From assembly GCF_000482545.1 (NCBI RefSeq), contig NZ_KI519454.1, forward strand, positions 868,001-932,000: a stretch of DNA of 64,000 nt, read 5' to 3'. Of the stretch, positions 57,382-64,000 are shown piece by piece (position 1 is the stretch's first letter; every line of letters starts with the position of its first letter). The stretch comes from Arthrobacter sp. 35W (lineage in GTDB: Bacteria; Actinomycetota; Actinomycetes; Actinomycetales; Micrococcaceae). Under the pieces are notes generated by a model. That model searched no databases, had not been told where the DNA came from, and was given only the letters and a program-made list of their open reading frames with translations. The translations under genes and the position numbers were made by a program.

Positions 57382-58860
57382 TTAGGCGGCGTGTGCGGCG
57401 TTGGTGCCTGACATGTCGCTGGCTCCCGTGATGCCGGAGGTGGAGTCGATCACCGGGCGCATCTTCTTCTCCAGCGCCTCATAGAACATGGAGAGCGGGA
57501 ACTCGTCGTCGAGCACCTGGTCGGTCAACCCGCGCGGGGCGCCGTCCAGCGGCAGCGCATCCGGCCCCTTGGCCCAGACGGAGGCCGGGTTCGGGGTGAC
57601 GGTGGCCGAGATGAGCTCGTAGGCCGCCAGCCAGTGTGCCGTCTTGGGGCGGTCGATGGAGCGCCAGTACAGCTCCTCGATCTGCGCACCCAGGGCGATG
57701 ACGACGTCGGGCACGGACTCCCAGTCGATGGCCAGTTTGGTGTCGGTCCAGTGCAGCACGTGGTGCTGGTGCATCCAGGCGAAGAGCAGCTGGCCGCCGA
57801 GGCCGTCGTAGTTGCGCACCCGGGAGCCGGTGATGGCGAAGCGGAAGATCCTGTCGAAGATCACCGCGTACTGGACCAGCTTGGCCTGCCTGCGGGCGTC
57901 CTCGGAGGCGTTCTCATCGTGTTCAATCCGGACGGATTCGCGGAAGGCGGTCAGATCGCAGCGCAGTTCCTCCAGGGAGTACAGGAAGAACGGCATGCGC
58001 TGCTTGATCATGAACGGGTCAAAGGGCAGATCCCCGCGCATGTGCGTGCGGTCGTGGATCAGGTCCCACATCACAAAGGTCTCCTGGGCCAGCGCCTGGT
58101 TGTCGAGCAGCTCGGCGGCATCCGCGGGCAGTTCCAGGGATGTGACCTCCGCAGCGGCGCGGAGCACCCGGCGGAAGCGGGCGGCCTCGCGGTCCTGGAA
58201 GATGGCGCCCCAGGTGAAGGTGGGGGTTTCGCGCACGGCGACGCTCTCCGGGAAGAGCACCGCGGAGTTGGTGTCGTAGCCCGGGGTGAAGTCGATGAAG
58301 CGCAGCGGTACGAAGAGCTTGTTGGAGTAGTCGCCGGCCTCCAGCTCGCCAATGAACTCGGGCCAGATGACCTCAACGAGCACTGCCTCGACGAAGCGGT
58401 TGGTGCTGCCGTTCTGCGTGTACATGGGGAAGAGGACCAGGTGGCCCAGTCCGTTGACGCGGTGCTCCTGCGGAGCGAAGGCGAGCAGGGAGTCCAGAAA
58501 GTCCGGGACGGCGAAGTCCCCGGCGGCCCAGTGCTGGAAATCGGCCACGAGCAGGCGCAGGTACTCGCCGTCGTGGGGGAAGTTAGGGGCCAGTTCCGCG
58601 ATGCCGGCGGTGATGGCCGCGACATGGGTGCGCGCAGCGGCATGGTCGCCCGCCACGGGGACGGAGCCGTCCTTGACCTGCAACTGCTGCAGCGCCGTTG
58701 CGGCGGCCTTGAGCGAGAGCCAGGCGGGGGAGAGGGCCAGGGCGTCGTTGTCCTGGCTGCTGTGCTGGATGGCTGGGCTGTGCTGGATGGCTGTGTTGTG
58801 CTGGATGGCGCTCTTGGCGCTGGTTCGGGGGGTGCCCTGGGTGTCGAGTGCGGTGTTCAC
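57382..58860 (-). CDS. DUF6421 family protein
   Basis: A 492-residue soluble protein of the actinobacterial DUF6421 family, from memory; function unknown. Conserved-looking stretches include LFPMYTQNGSTNRFVEAVLV, FVMWDLIHDRTHMRGDLPFD and LLFAWMHQHHVLHWTDTKL; the His-rich HDRTH and HQHHVLH motifs could bind a metal. The N-terminus contains three copies of A-I-Q-H-[NS]-x (residues 18-35). GTG start at 58860 with AAGGACG upstream. It leads the SDR gene. Confidence 0.75.
   Translation of the reverse strand: MNTALDTQGTPRTSAKSAIQHNTAIQHSPAIQHSSQDNDALALSPAWLSLKAAATALQQLQVKDGSVPVAGDHAAARTHVAAITAGIAELAPNFPHDGEYLRLLVADFQHWAAGDFAVPDFLDSLLAFAPQEHRVNGLGHLVLFPMYTQNGSTNRFVEAVLVEVIWPEFIGELEAGDYSNKLFVPLRFIDFTPGYDTNSAVLFPESVAVRETPTFTWGAIFQDREAARFRRVLRAAAEVTSLELPADAAELLDNQALAQETFVMWDLIHDRTHMRGDLPFDPFMIKQRMPFFLYSLEELRCDLTAFRESVRIEHDENASEDARRQAKLVQYAVIFDRIFRFAITGSRVRNYDGLGGQLLFAWMHQHHVLHWTDTKLAIDWESVPDVVIALGAQIEELYWRSIDRPKTAHWLAAYELISATVTPNPASVWAKGPDALPLDGAPRGLTDQVLDDEFPLSMFYEALEKKMRPVIDSTSGITGASDMSGTNAAHAA
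58756..58809 (-). repeat. 18-bp tandem repeat at the start of the DUF6421 gene
   Basis: Three 18-bp units encode A-I-Q-H-N-T, A-I-Q-H-S-P and A-I-Q-H-S-S. The units share a core of TGTGCTGGATGGC on the plus strand, with changes between copies. Confidence 0.9.
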
Positions 58861-59068
58861 TTCTTGCCACGTCCTTCATGTCTCGGCAGGGCCTGCGCGC
58901 AATGGATTCGCGGGGCCGGAGGCTGTGGATCGAGCGTAGCAACAGAACAGCAAGACTTACTTCGAATTGGCATAAGCATAAGAAACAGTCATGCTCGGGC
59001 GCAATGCGGAGCACCTCTGGCCCAGCAGCGGGAAGGGTTGCCCGGCGGCGCCGGCACCCGGGAATGCA

Positions 59069-59114
59069 GAATGCCGCAGGCGGCGCACGTGAAAGTGCAC
59101 TGCCTGCGGCATTC
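59069..59114. terminator. Terminator after msrB
   Basis: GAATGCCGCAGGC (59069-59081) pairs with GCCTGCGGCATTC (59102-59114), 13 bp perfect, with a short inner GCAC/GTGC stem in the 20-nt loop. It starts 16 nt past the msrB stop. Confidence 0.75.
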
Positions 59115-59129
59115 GACGCCGTGCCGGAA

Positions 59130-59591
59130 TCAGCCAGCCTGGGTGGGGCGGAGCGACAGGGAGACGGAATTGATGCAGAACCGCTGGTCGGTGGGGGTGT
59201 TGTAGCCCTCACCCTCGAAGACATGCCCCAAGTGGGAATCGCAGGCGGCGCAGCGCACCTCCACGCGGTCCATGCCCATGGTCCTGTCGTGGATGTACTT
59301 CACCGTGCCCTCCGCCAAGGGGGCGAAGAAGGACGGCCAGCCGCAGTGCGAATCAAACTTCTCGTTGCTCGTGAACAGCTCCGTCCCGCAGGCGCGGCAG
59401 GCGTAGACGCCTTCGGTGTGGGTGTCCCAGTATTCGCCCGTGTAGGGGCGCTCGGTGCCGGCCTTGCGCAGGACGGCGTATTCCTCGGCCGTCAGCTCGG
59501 CACGCCATTGCTCGTCGGTCTTCACCACTGGCACAATGCTGGCGAACTTTGGTGCGGTGGTGGCAGGGGTCTTGGTGTCGTCGGTGTTCAT
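59130..59591 (-). CDS. msrB: Peptide-methionine (R)-S-oxide reductase
   Basis: Repairs R-methionine sulfoxide in proteins; 153 residues. Two Cys pairs, CRACG and CAACD, bind zinc; the catalytic Cys is in QRFCINSVSLSL near the C-terminus; FDSHCGWPSFFAP and DSHLGHVFEGEG are canonical. The Cys in SHCGWPSF occupies the usual resolving-Cys position. The ATG at 59591 lies 13 nt after the stop of an unknown gene on the same strand, so the two are likely co-transcribed. Confidence 0.96.
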   Translation of the reverse strand: MNTDDTKTPATTAPKFASIVPVVKTDEQWRAELTAEEYAVLRKAGTERPYTGEYWDTHTEGVYACRACGTELFTSNEKFDSHCGWPSFFAPLAEGTVKYIHDRTMGMDRVEVRCAACDSHLGHVFEGEGYNTPTDQRFCINSVSLSLRPTQAG

Positions 59592-59604
59592 GACTATGTA
59601 ACGC

Positions 59605-60096
59605 CTAGGAGTCCCCGATGAATCCCGATCCGGAGTACAAATGCAGCACGGGAAGCCCCAGCTTGTGCTGCGCCTGGCTGGCCCAGTCCTGCCGGAAGGT
59701 GTCCGCCAGTGCATGGGGGCGGGTGACCACCACGGCCTGCCGCGCGTCGGTGGCCTTGACCTCCGCCACCAGGGAGTCGACGGCGTTGCCCTCCGCAACC
59801 CTGCCCGTCGCATGGGCGCCGGCGGCCCCCAGCGTCGCCAGGGAGGCGGCGAGGATCTCGGAGGCCTCGGCCTTGACCGTCTCGGCGTCGCGGTGTTCGC
59901 GGAACTCGCGCAGCGCTCCGGGCAGGTCGAGCATCGTCAACTGGTCCACCACATCGACCAGGAGGTTGCGCTTGGTGTCGGCCGGAACCAGCAGCACCAG
60001 CACAACGTCGTCACCGTCGTCGTACAGGCGAGTGATGTTGGCGGCATCCGCGGCCACCAGCGGTTCCTCGGTCAGGATGATGATCGAATCGCTCAT
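59605..60096 (-). CDS. Unknown protein with Rossmann-like pattern, co-transcribed with msrB
   Basis: A 163-residue soluble protein that I do not recognise with certainty. It opens with alternating strands and helices (SDSIIILTEEPLVAADAANI, then DDVVLVLLVPADTKRNLLVD), has a helical middle and ends with QAVVVTRPHALADTFRQDWA and LPVLHLYSGSGF. The pattern recalls a universal-stress-like HUP domain, but the glycine-rich nucleotide loop is missing. TACTCT lies six nt before the ATG. The long frame upstream of this ATG lies opposite the hydrolase gene and is not coding. Confidence 0.7.
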   Translation of the reverse strand: MSDSIIILTEEPLVAADAANITRLYDDGDDVVLVLLVPADTKRNLLVDVVDQLTMLDLPGALREFREHRDAETVKAEASEILAASLATLGAAGAHATGRVAEGNAVDSLVAEVKATDARQAVVVTRPHALADTFRQDWASQAQHKLGLPVLHLYSGSGFIGDS

Positions 60097-60102
60097 GTGC
60101 CA

Positions 60103-60108
60103 AGAGTA
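60103..60108 (-). promoter_or_regulatory. Leaderless-type -10 (TACTCT) upstream of the unknown protein-msrB operon
   Basis: TACTCT on the minus strand, six nt from the ATG at 60096. Confidence 0.45.
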
Positions 60109-60219
60109 TGCCAGCGGCGCGTTTTCGTTCCGCTTTTCCCCCGACGATTTGGCCCACGATTTGTGCCGCCGCTTTCGCCGCGCCCCGGTGTGCCGCTCGA
60201 CGTGCCCGGAGCCATTGGA

Positions 60220-60225
60220 CACAAT
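60220..60225 (+). promoter_or_regulatory. Leaderless-type -10 (CACAAT) of the alpha/beta hydrolase gene
   Basis: CACAAT, six nt before the ATG at 60232. Confidence 0.45.
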
Positions 60226-60231
60226 GGAGTC

Positions 60232-61464
60232 ATGGCATCTACGGCGGGACAAACACGCAGCTCGTGGCTGAAATGGTCGGCGCTCGCCGCCGCTGCCGGT
60301 GTGGCGGGGGCCTCCGTGGTGGCGACGACGACGTCGGCCCTCGCCGGCTACTTTGCGCGCAAGGTGGTGACGCCGGACCGGGTCCGTGAGGAGGACCTGC
60401 CCATCCTGGCAGTGATCCCCGACGGCACCAAACTCCAGATCGTCCTGCCAGCCACCGCCGACACCACCGTGGAGGGCAGCTACGGGCTCTTCTTCGACCG
60501 CGGCGCCGGCCACGCCGTCGTCGGCCGCATCATCTCCCACGTGCCCCGGGAGGGAACCGTCACCCGCGAGGTGCTCCGCACCACGGCGGGGGACCTGCGC
60601 CACGCGCGGCAGGGCTGGTGGTCGGGATCCATCTTCACCCATCCCTCGCAGCTGGGCCTGGGGAGCGAGGACGTGACCCTGGAACTTCCCGGCGGCCCCG
60701 CACCGGCCTGGCTGGTGCCGGCGGATGAGCCGCTGGCCACCTGGGCCATCATGGTGCACGGCCGCGGCACCTCCAGGATGGAGGGCCTGCGCGCCGTTCC
60801 CGCGGCGCGTGCCCTGGGTCTGAATTCGCTGCTGATCTCCTACCGGAACGACGGAGAGGCTGCGGCGGCGGACGATGGACGCTATGGGCTCGGCGTCACC
60901 GAATGGGCCGATGTGGAGGCCGCCATCGAGTACGCGCTGGCCCACGGTGCGCACGATGTTGTCTTATTCGGCTATTCGATGGGCGGTGCCATTGCCCTGC
61001 AGGCGGCGGACCGCAGCAGGCTGCGCCGGCACATCAAGGCGCTGGTGCTCGATGCCCCCGTGATCAATTGGGTGGACGTGCTGGCCCACCAGGCCCGGCT
61101 GAACCGGCTGCCGGAGGCCGTGGGGCGCTATGGCCAATTGATGCTCACCCACCCGTTGGGCAGGCGCGTCACGGGGCTGGCCGCGCCCGTCGATCTGAAA
61201 AGCATGGACTGGGTGGTCCGGGCGGTGGAGCTGCGCACGCCCACCTTGATCATCCACAGCATCGACGACGACTTTGTGCCGTACGGCCCGACGGCGGAAT
61301 TGGCGCGGAAGAACCCGGAAATGGTGGAGTTCGAGCCGTTCAGCCACGCCCGCCACACGAAGGAATACAACGTGGATCCGGTGCGCTGGGATGCCGTGGT
61401 GGATGCCTGGCTGCGCCCGCGGCTGGGCCGCTACCAGCTTCCGCGCAACGGCGGCGAGGAGTAG
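60232..61464 (+). CDS. Alpha/beta hydrolase with N-terminal signal or anchor
   Basis: A 410-residue protein. A hydrophobic helix near residues 13-40 (SALAAAAGVAGASVVATTTS) is a signal peptide or membrane anchor. The hydrolase domain has WAIMVHGRGTSR (oxyanion loop), VVLFGYSMGGAIAL with Ser249, the acidic residue likely in LIIHSIDDDFVPY and His in FSHARHTKEYN. It looks like an esterase of the YqkD-like/dienelactone-hydrolase-like group; substrate unknown. The ATG at 60232 follows CACAAT at six nt. The longer upstream frame lies opposite the unknown gene and is rejected. Confidence 0.85.
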   Translation: MASTAGQTRSSWLKWSALAAAAGVAGASVVATTTSALAGYFARKVVTPDRVREEDLPILAVIPDGTKLQIVLPATADTTVEGSYGLFFDRGAGHAVVGRIISHVPREGTVTREVLRTTAGDLRHARQGWWSGSIFTHPSQLGLGSEDVTLELPGGPAPAWLVPADEPLATWAIMVHGRGTSRMEGLRAVPAARALGLNSLLISYRNDGEAAAADDGRYGLGVTEWADVEAAIEYALAHGAHDVVLFGYSMGGAIALQAADRSRLRRHIKALVLDAPVINWVDVLAHQARLNRLPEAVGRYGQLMLTHPLGRRVTGLAAPVDLKSMDWVVRAVELRTPTLIIHSIDDDFVPYGPTAELARKNPEMVEFEPFSHARHTKEYNVDPVRWDAVVDAWLRPRLGRYQLPRNGGEE

Positions 61465-61499
61465 CCGCGCCCTCTGCAGCTCGGGGCGCCGGGACGGTC

Positions 61500-62021
61500 C
61501 TAGGCGGCGCCGGTGCCGATCGGTGCGACGGACGCGCGGGTGAGGGCAATCAAGTCACCGGGGGCCAGCTCAATGTCCAGCCCGCGGCGCCCGCCGGAGA
61601 CCAGCATCGTCTCCAACCCCAGGGCGGAGGAATCCACCACCGTGGGGGAGGGGGAGCGCTGGCCCAGGGGCGAGATGCCACCGAGCACGTAGCCGGTGCG
61701 GCGCTGTGCGGCGGCCGGATCGGCCATGGCGGCCTTCTTGGAGCCCACGGCCGCGGCCAATGCCTTCAGGTCCAGGGAGCCGCTGACCGGAACGACGGCC
61801 ACCACCAGGGTGCCCTCGACATCGGCCATCAACGTCTTGAAGACGCGCTGCGGGTCGATGCCCAGAACCTCGGCGGCTTCCAGCCCATAGCTGGAGGCCG
61901 CCGGGTCGTGGGCGTAGGGGTGCGCCGTGAACTGGACGCCGGCCGCAGCCAAAGCCACGGTGGCGGGGGTTCCCGGAGCCTGCTTTCCAGCCGACCCCTT
62001 GACCCTGGTTGTCTTGGCCAT
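61500..62021 (-). CDS. ybaK: YbaK-type Cys-tRNA(Pro)/aminoacyl-tRNA deacylase
   Basis: A 173-residue trans-editing enzyme that hydrolyses mischarged tRNA. Typical elements are VQFTAHPYAHD, VFKTLMADVEG with the catalytic Lys, LAAAVGSKKAAMADPAAAQR and GYVLGGISPLGQR. After MAKTTRVKG the N-terminus is basic. The ATG at 62021 lies 4 nt after the sufE stop, so the two genes form an operon. Confidence 0.93.
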   Translation of the reverse strand: MAKTTRVKGSAGKQAPGTPATVALAAAGVQFTAHPYAHDPAASSYGLEAAEVLGIDPQRVFKTLMADVEGTLVVAVVPVSGSLDLKALAAAVGSKKAAMADPAAAQRRTGYVLGGISPLGQRSPSPTVVDSSALGLETMLVSGGRRGLDIELAPGDLIALTRASVAPIGTGAA

Positions 62022-62025
62022 TGGG

Positions 62026-62490
62026 CTACGCGGTGGGTTCGATGGCCCGCAGGCCGCCGGCAACCTTGCGCTTGATGCGCCCCAGCATGGCCGTCATGCC
62101 GCGCATGCGCAGCGGCGTGATGGCCCGGGTGAGGCCGAGCTGGTGCGGCATGTCATCGGGAACGGCGAGGATCTCCTCGGCGGTCAGCCCATCCAGTCCG
62201 TCAAAGAGCACCGAGGCAAAGCCGCGCGTCGTCGGCGCCTCCGGAGGCGCCTGGAAGTACAGGCGCACGCGGTCGCCGTCGTCGTGCTTCTCGGCCTCAA
62301 CGGTCAGGAACAGCGGCGACTGGCACTCCACCACCTGCTCGAGCAGTTCGGGGTGGTCCTTCAACCTCTCGGGCAGCGGCGGGAGCGAACGGGAGAACTC
62401 CAGCAGCAGCTGGAGGCGCTCGGGCTCGTCAAGGGCCTGGAAGTCTTCAACAATCTCGGCCAGGGCGGCCGGCAACTTGTAAGTAGTCAT
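62026..62490 (-). CDS. sufE: Cysteine-desulfurase accessory protein SufE
   Basis: A 154-residue sulfur-acceptor protein for iron-sulfur cluster assembly. The sulfur-accepting Cys is C56 in QVVECQSPLFL; RLYFQAPPEAPTTRGFASVL and GLTRAITPLRMRGMTAM are typical of SufE. It takes persulfide from SufS, which is not in the window. It lies just downstream of the sulfurtransferase gene, a pairing common in actinobacteria, but a terminator separates the two. Confidence 0.93.
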   Translation of the reverse strand: MTTYKLPAALAEIVEDFQALDEPERLQLLLEFSRSLPPLPERLKDHPELLEQVVECQSPLFLTVEAEKHDDGDRVRLYFQAPPEAPTTRGFASVLFDGLDGLTAEEILAVPDDMPHQLGLTRAITPLRMRGMTAMLGRIKRKVAGGLRAIEPTA

Positions 62491-62508
62491 CTCTTCAAGC
62501 GTACTGAA

Positions 62509-62536
62509 GAAATGCGGGCCCCGAGGCCCGCATTTC
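62509..62536 (-). terminator. Terminator between the sulfurtransferase gene and sufE
   Basis: GAAATGCGGGCC and GGCCCGCATTTC form a 12-bp perfect stem with a 4-nt loop. On the minus strand it ends in ATTTCTTCAG, giving a short U-run. It lies 2 nt after the sulfurtransferase stop and 18 nt before the sufE start. Confidence 0.85.
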
Positions 62537-62538
62537 GT

Positions 62539-63456
62539 CTAGTTGCTTCCGGGAACCTCTCCCCGCTCGGCGCCCTTGACGATGGGTACGCGCACGGCGT
62601 TGCCCCATTCGGTCCAGGAGCCGTCGTAGTTGCGCACAGAGTCGAAGCCCAGCAGGTACTTCAGCGCGAACCAGGTGTGGCTGGAACGCTCGCCGATGCG
62701 GCAGTAGGCCACGACGTCGTCGCCGGCGGTGAGGCCGGCCTCGTCCAGGTAGATGGCCTCGAGCTCGGGGCGGCTGCGGTAGGTGCCGTCCTCGGCTGCG
62801 GCACGGGCCCACGGCACGGAGGCGGCGGTGGGGATGTGGCCGCCGCGCAGGGCGCCTTCCTCGGGGTAGGCGGGCATGTGGGTGCGGACGCCGGTGTACT
62901 CCTCGGGGGAGCGGACATCGATCAGCGGCTTGCCCAGGTGCGCGAGGACATCCTCCTTGAAGGCGCGGATCGGGGCGTCATTGCGCTCCACCACGGGGTA
63001 CTCGCCGGGGGCAGCCTCGGTCTTGTCCGTCGTGAGCCCGCGGCCCTCGGCAATCCACTTGTCGCGGCCGCCGTCGAGCAGGCGGACGTCCTCGTGGCCG
63101 AAGAGGGTGAAGACCCACAGGGCGTAGGCGGCCCACCAGTTGGACTTGTCGCCGTAGATGACCACGGTGCTGTCGCGGGAAATGCCCTTGGCAGCGGCCA
63201 GGGCGGCGAAGTCGGCGCCGTCAATGTAGTCGCGGGTTACCTCATCGTTGAGGTCCGTGTGCCAATCGATCTTCACGGCACCGGGGATGTGGCCGGTCTC
63301 GTAGAGCAGTACGTCCTCATCGGACTCCACCACCACGAGGGAGCCATCGGCCGTGGCGCCGCTGGCCAGGGCCTCGGCGAGCCACGCCGTGGAGACCAGA
63401 CGCTCCGGGTGCGCGTACGCGGTGAACTTCTCGTTCGTTTCAACTGCAACGGCCAT
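62539..63456 (-). CDS. sseA: Thiosulfate/3-mercaptopyruvate sulfurtransferase
   Basis: A 305-residue protein with two rhodanese domains. The first (about 20-140) is inactive; the second holds the catalytic Cys252 in [16 protein letters not shown], a C-R-x-G-x-R-S loop of the thiosulfate-sulfurtransferase type. It moves sulfur from thiosulfate or mercaptopyruvate. GAGGG lies upstream of the ATG at 63456. Its location with sufE fits a role in sulfur supply. Confidence 0.92.
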   Translation of the reverse strand: MAVAVETNEKFTAYAHPERLVSTAWLAEALASGATADGSLVVVESDEDVLLYETGHIPGAVKIDWHTDLNDEVTRDYIDGADFAALAAAKGISRDSTVVIYGDKSNWWAAYALWVFTLFGHEDVRLLDGGRDKWIAEGRGLTTDKTEAAPGEYPVVERNDAPIRAFKEDVLAHLGKPLIDVRSPEEYTGVRTHMPAYPEEGALRGGHIPTAASVPWARAAAEDGTYRSRPELEAIYLDEAGLTAGDDVVAYCRIGERSSHTWFALKYLLGFDSVRNYDGSWTEWGNAVRVPIVKGAERGEVPGSN

Positions 63457-63587
63457 AGTGCCCTCACTTCTTGGATCAATGGTTGTCGTTTCGGTGCGCG
63501 GGCGCCCCAAGCGTCCGCGCTCCCCTCTCCACAGCGTAGCCACAGCACTGGTTCAAAAATTCCCGGCGTTAATCTGGCGCAACATGG

Positions 63588-63659
63588 TGCGCACCTGGTT
63601 GGCGGTATTCTTGCTGTGGCCCTCCCGCGGGCCACCCTTCACCCAGGTGCGCATTTTTA
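63588..63659 (+). promoter_or_regulatory. Structured element upstream of zapE
   Basis: TGCGCACCTGG (63588-63598) pairs with CCAGGTGCGCA (63643-63653), 11 bp perfect, followed directly by TTTTTAC. The loop has an inner perfect 7-bp hairpin, GTGGCCC (63616-63622) with GGGCCAC (63629-63635). It looks like a terminator or attenuator in the zapE leader. There is no plus-strand gene ahead of it to terminate. Confidence 0.5.
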
Positions 63660-63699
63660 CCGCACCAGACGTTTCCGGCATCGCAACGAATGGACCCCC

Positions 63700-64000
63700 T
63701 TGGTACAGCTTGAGCAACTCTCCTCCCGTAAACCGTCGATGTCGGTGGATGAGCTGCTCAAGGGCTTCCACCCGTCGCCGCGCTTCGGCGAGGTCTCCTT
63801 CGCCAGCTACCGGCCGGACCCGTCGCAGCCGTCCCAGGCCGCGGCCGTCAAGGCTCTGGAGCACTTCGGCTCCACCATCGGCCGCACCAAGGCCACCGGC
63901 CTGCGCAAACTCTTTGGCGGCAAGGCCAAAAAGGACACCAGCCGCGCCGGCATCTACCTCGACGGCGGGTTCGGCGTCGGCAAGACCCACCTGCTGTCCT
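63700..64000 (+). CDS. zapE: ZapE-type AAA+ ATPase, 3' truncated by the window edge
   Basis: The reading frame is open to the last base. The visible 100 residues start MVQLEQLSSRKPSMSVDELL (TTG at 63700; an ATG at 63739 is the alternative), continue GFHPSPRFGEVSFASYRPD and end with the Walker A motif GGFGVGKTHLLS. This is the start of AFG1/ZapE, a cell-division-associated ATPase (LACE1 family). No good ribosome binding site precedes either start. A structured element with a T-run lies upstream. It is divergent from the sulfurtransferase gene. Confidence 0.85.
   Translation, partial: MVQLEQLSSRKPSMSVDELLKGFHPSPRFGEVSFASYRPDPSQPSQAAAVKALEHFGSTIGRTKATGLRKLFGGKAKKDTSRAGIYLDGGFGVGKTHLLS

Noticed and set aside
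60097-60954. Upstream extension of the unknown gene next to msrB
   Set aside because: It lies opposite the alpha/beta hydrolase coding sequence, and the composition is that of a shadow frame.
63553-63990. Minus-strand frame opposite the zapE start
   Set aside because: The plus strand shows a clear ZapE N-terminus with a Walker A motif; the minus frame is a shadow.

Overview
The window is GC-rich, almost completely coding, uses many GTG and TTG starts and frequent 4-nt stop/start overlaps. Its gene set is that of a high-GC Gram-positive (Actinobacteria): an HrdB/SigA-type sigma factor with a long Ala/Lys/Asp-rich N-terminus, SepH, a BlaI-type repressor, and many proteins of families largely restricted to actinobacteria (DUF4192, DUF5998, DUF3093, DUF3710, DUF3159, DUF3000, DUF6421). 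The combination points to Micrococcaceae, most likely an Arthrobacter-like soil organism. That placement is inference from gene content, not from an rRNA gene. Nearly everything is core chromosome; the DUF222/HNH gene and the orphan Imm8-like gene are the main accessory-looking items.

Layout. 1-6.5 kb: a truncated DUF4192 gene, the primary sigma factor (rpoD/sigA), a small zinc-ribbon-like protein on the minus strand, topoisomerase IV subunit B (parE) and a PfkB sugar kinase. 6.5-15.6 kb: an M56 membrane peptidase and a BlaI repressor, divergent from a cytochrome bd operon (cydA, cydB, a fused cydDC) ending in a double-GNAT protein; the divergent region carries two tandem dyads just downstream of a plausible cydA promoter. 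15.6-21.6 kb: a DUF222/HNH nuclease, a DinB-like protein, the Imm8-like protein and topoisomerase IV subunit A (parC). 21.6-28.4 kb: a GNAT/acyl-CoA-synthetase fusion, DUF5998, a phosphodiesterase-like protein, sepH and DUF3093.

28.5-38.7 kb is a conserved actinobacterial block: dut, DUF3710, an OB-fold protein and DUF3159, converging on two TrkA-type regulatory proteins. These are divergent from a KimA-like potassium importer that overlaps an RNA methyltransferase gene, which overlaps a P-type ATPase gene. Together this looks like an ion-homeostasis module. 38.7-49.1 kb: aconitase, a membrane-anchored alpha/beta hydrolase, dxs with two small downstream genes, a PLP decarboxylase and an aldo/keto reductase. 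49.1-57.4 kb, minus strand: a Rieske lipoprotein, the fadB-fadA beta-oxidation pair, RNase D, DUF3000, a threonine-aldolase-like enzyme and an SDR. 57.4-64 kb: DUF6421, msrB, a small unknown protein, an alpha/beta hydrolase, ybaK, sufE, a thiosulfate sulfurtransferase and the 5' end of zapE, which runs off the right edge.

Two window-wide patterns stand out. First, at least a dozen genes carry a TANNNT-like -10 hexamer only 5-9 nt before the start codon, mostly without a Shine-Dalgarno sequence, which is the arrangement of leaderless transcripts. Second, several gene ends carry long near-perfect palindromes. Two of these (near 5.5 and 31.0 kb) share sequence and so form a repeat family, and one (26307-26370) is a perfect 64-bp palindrome with no loop.
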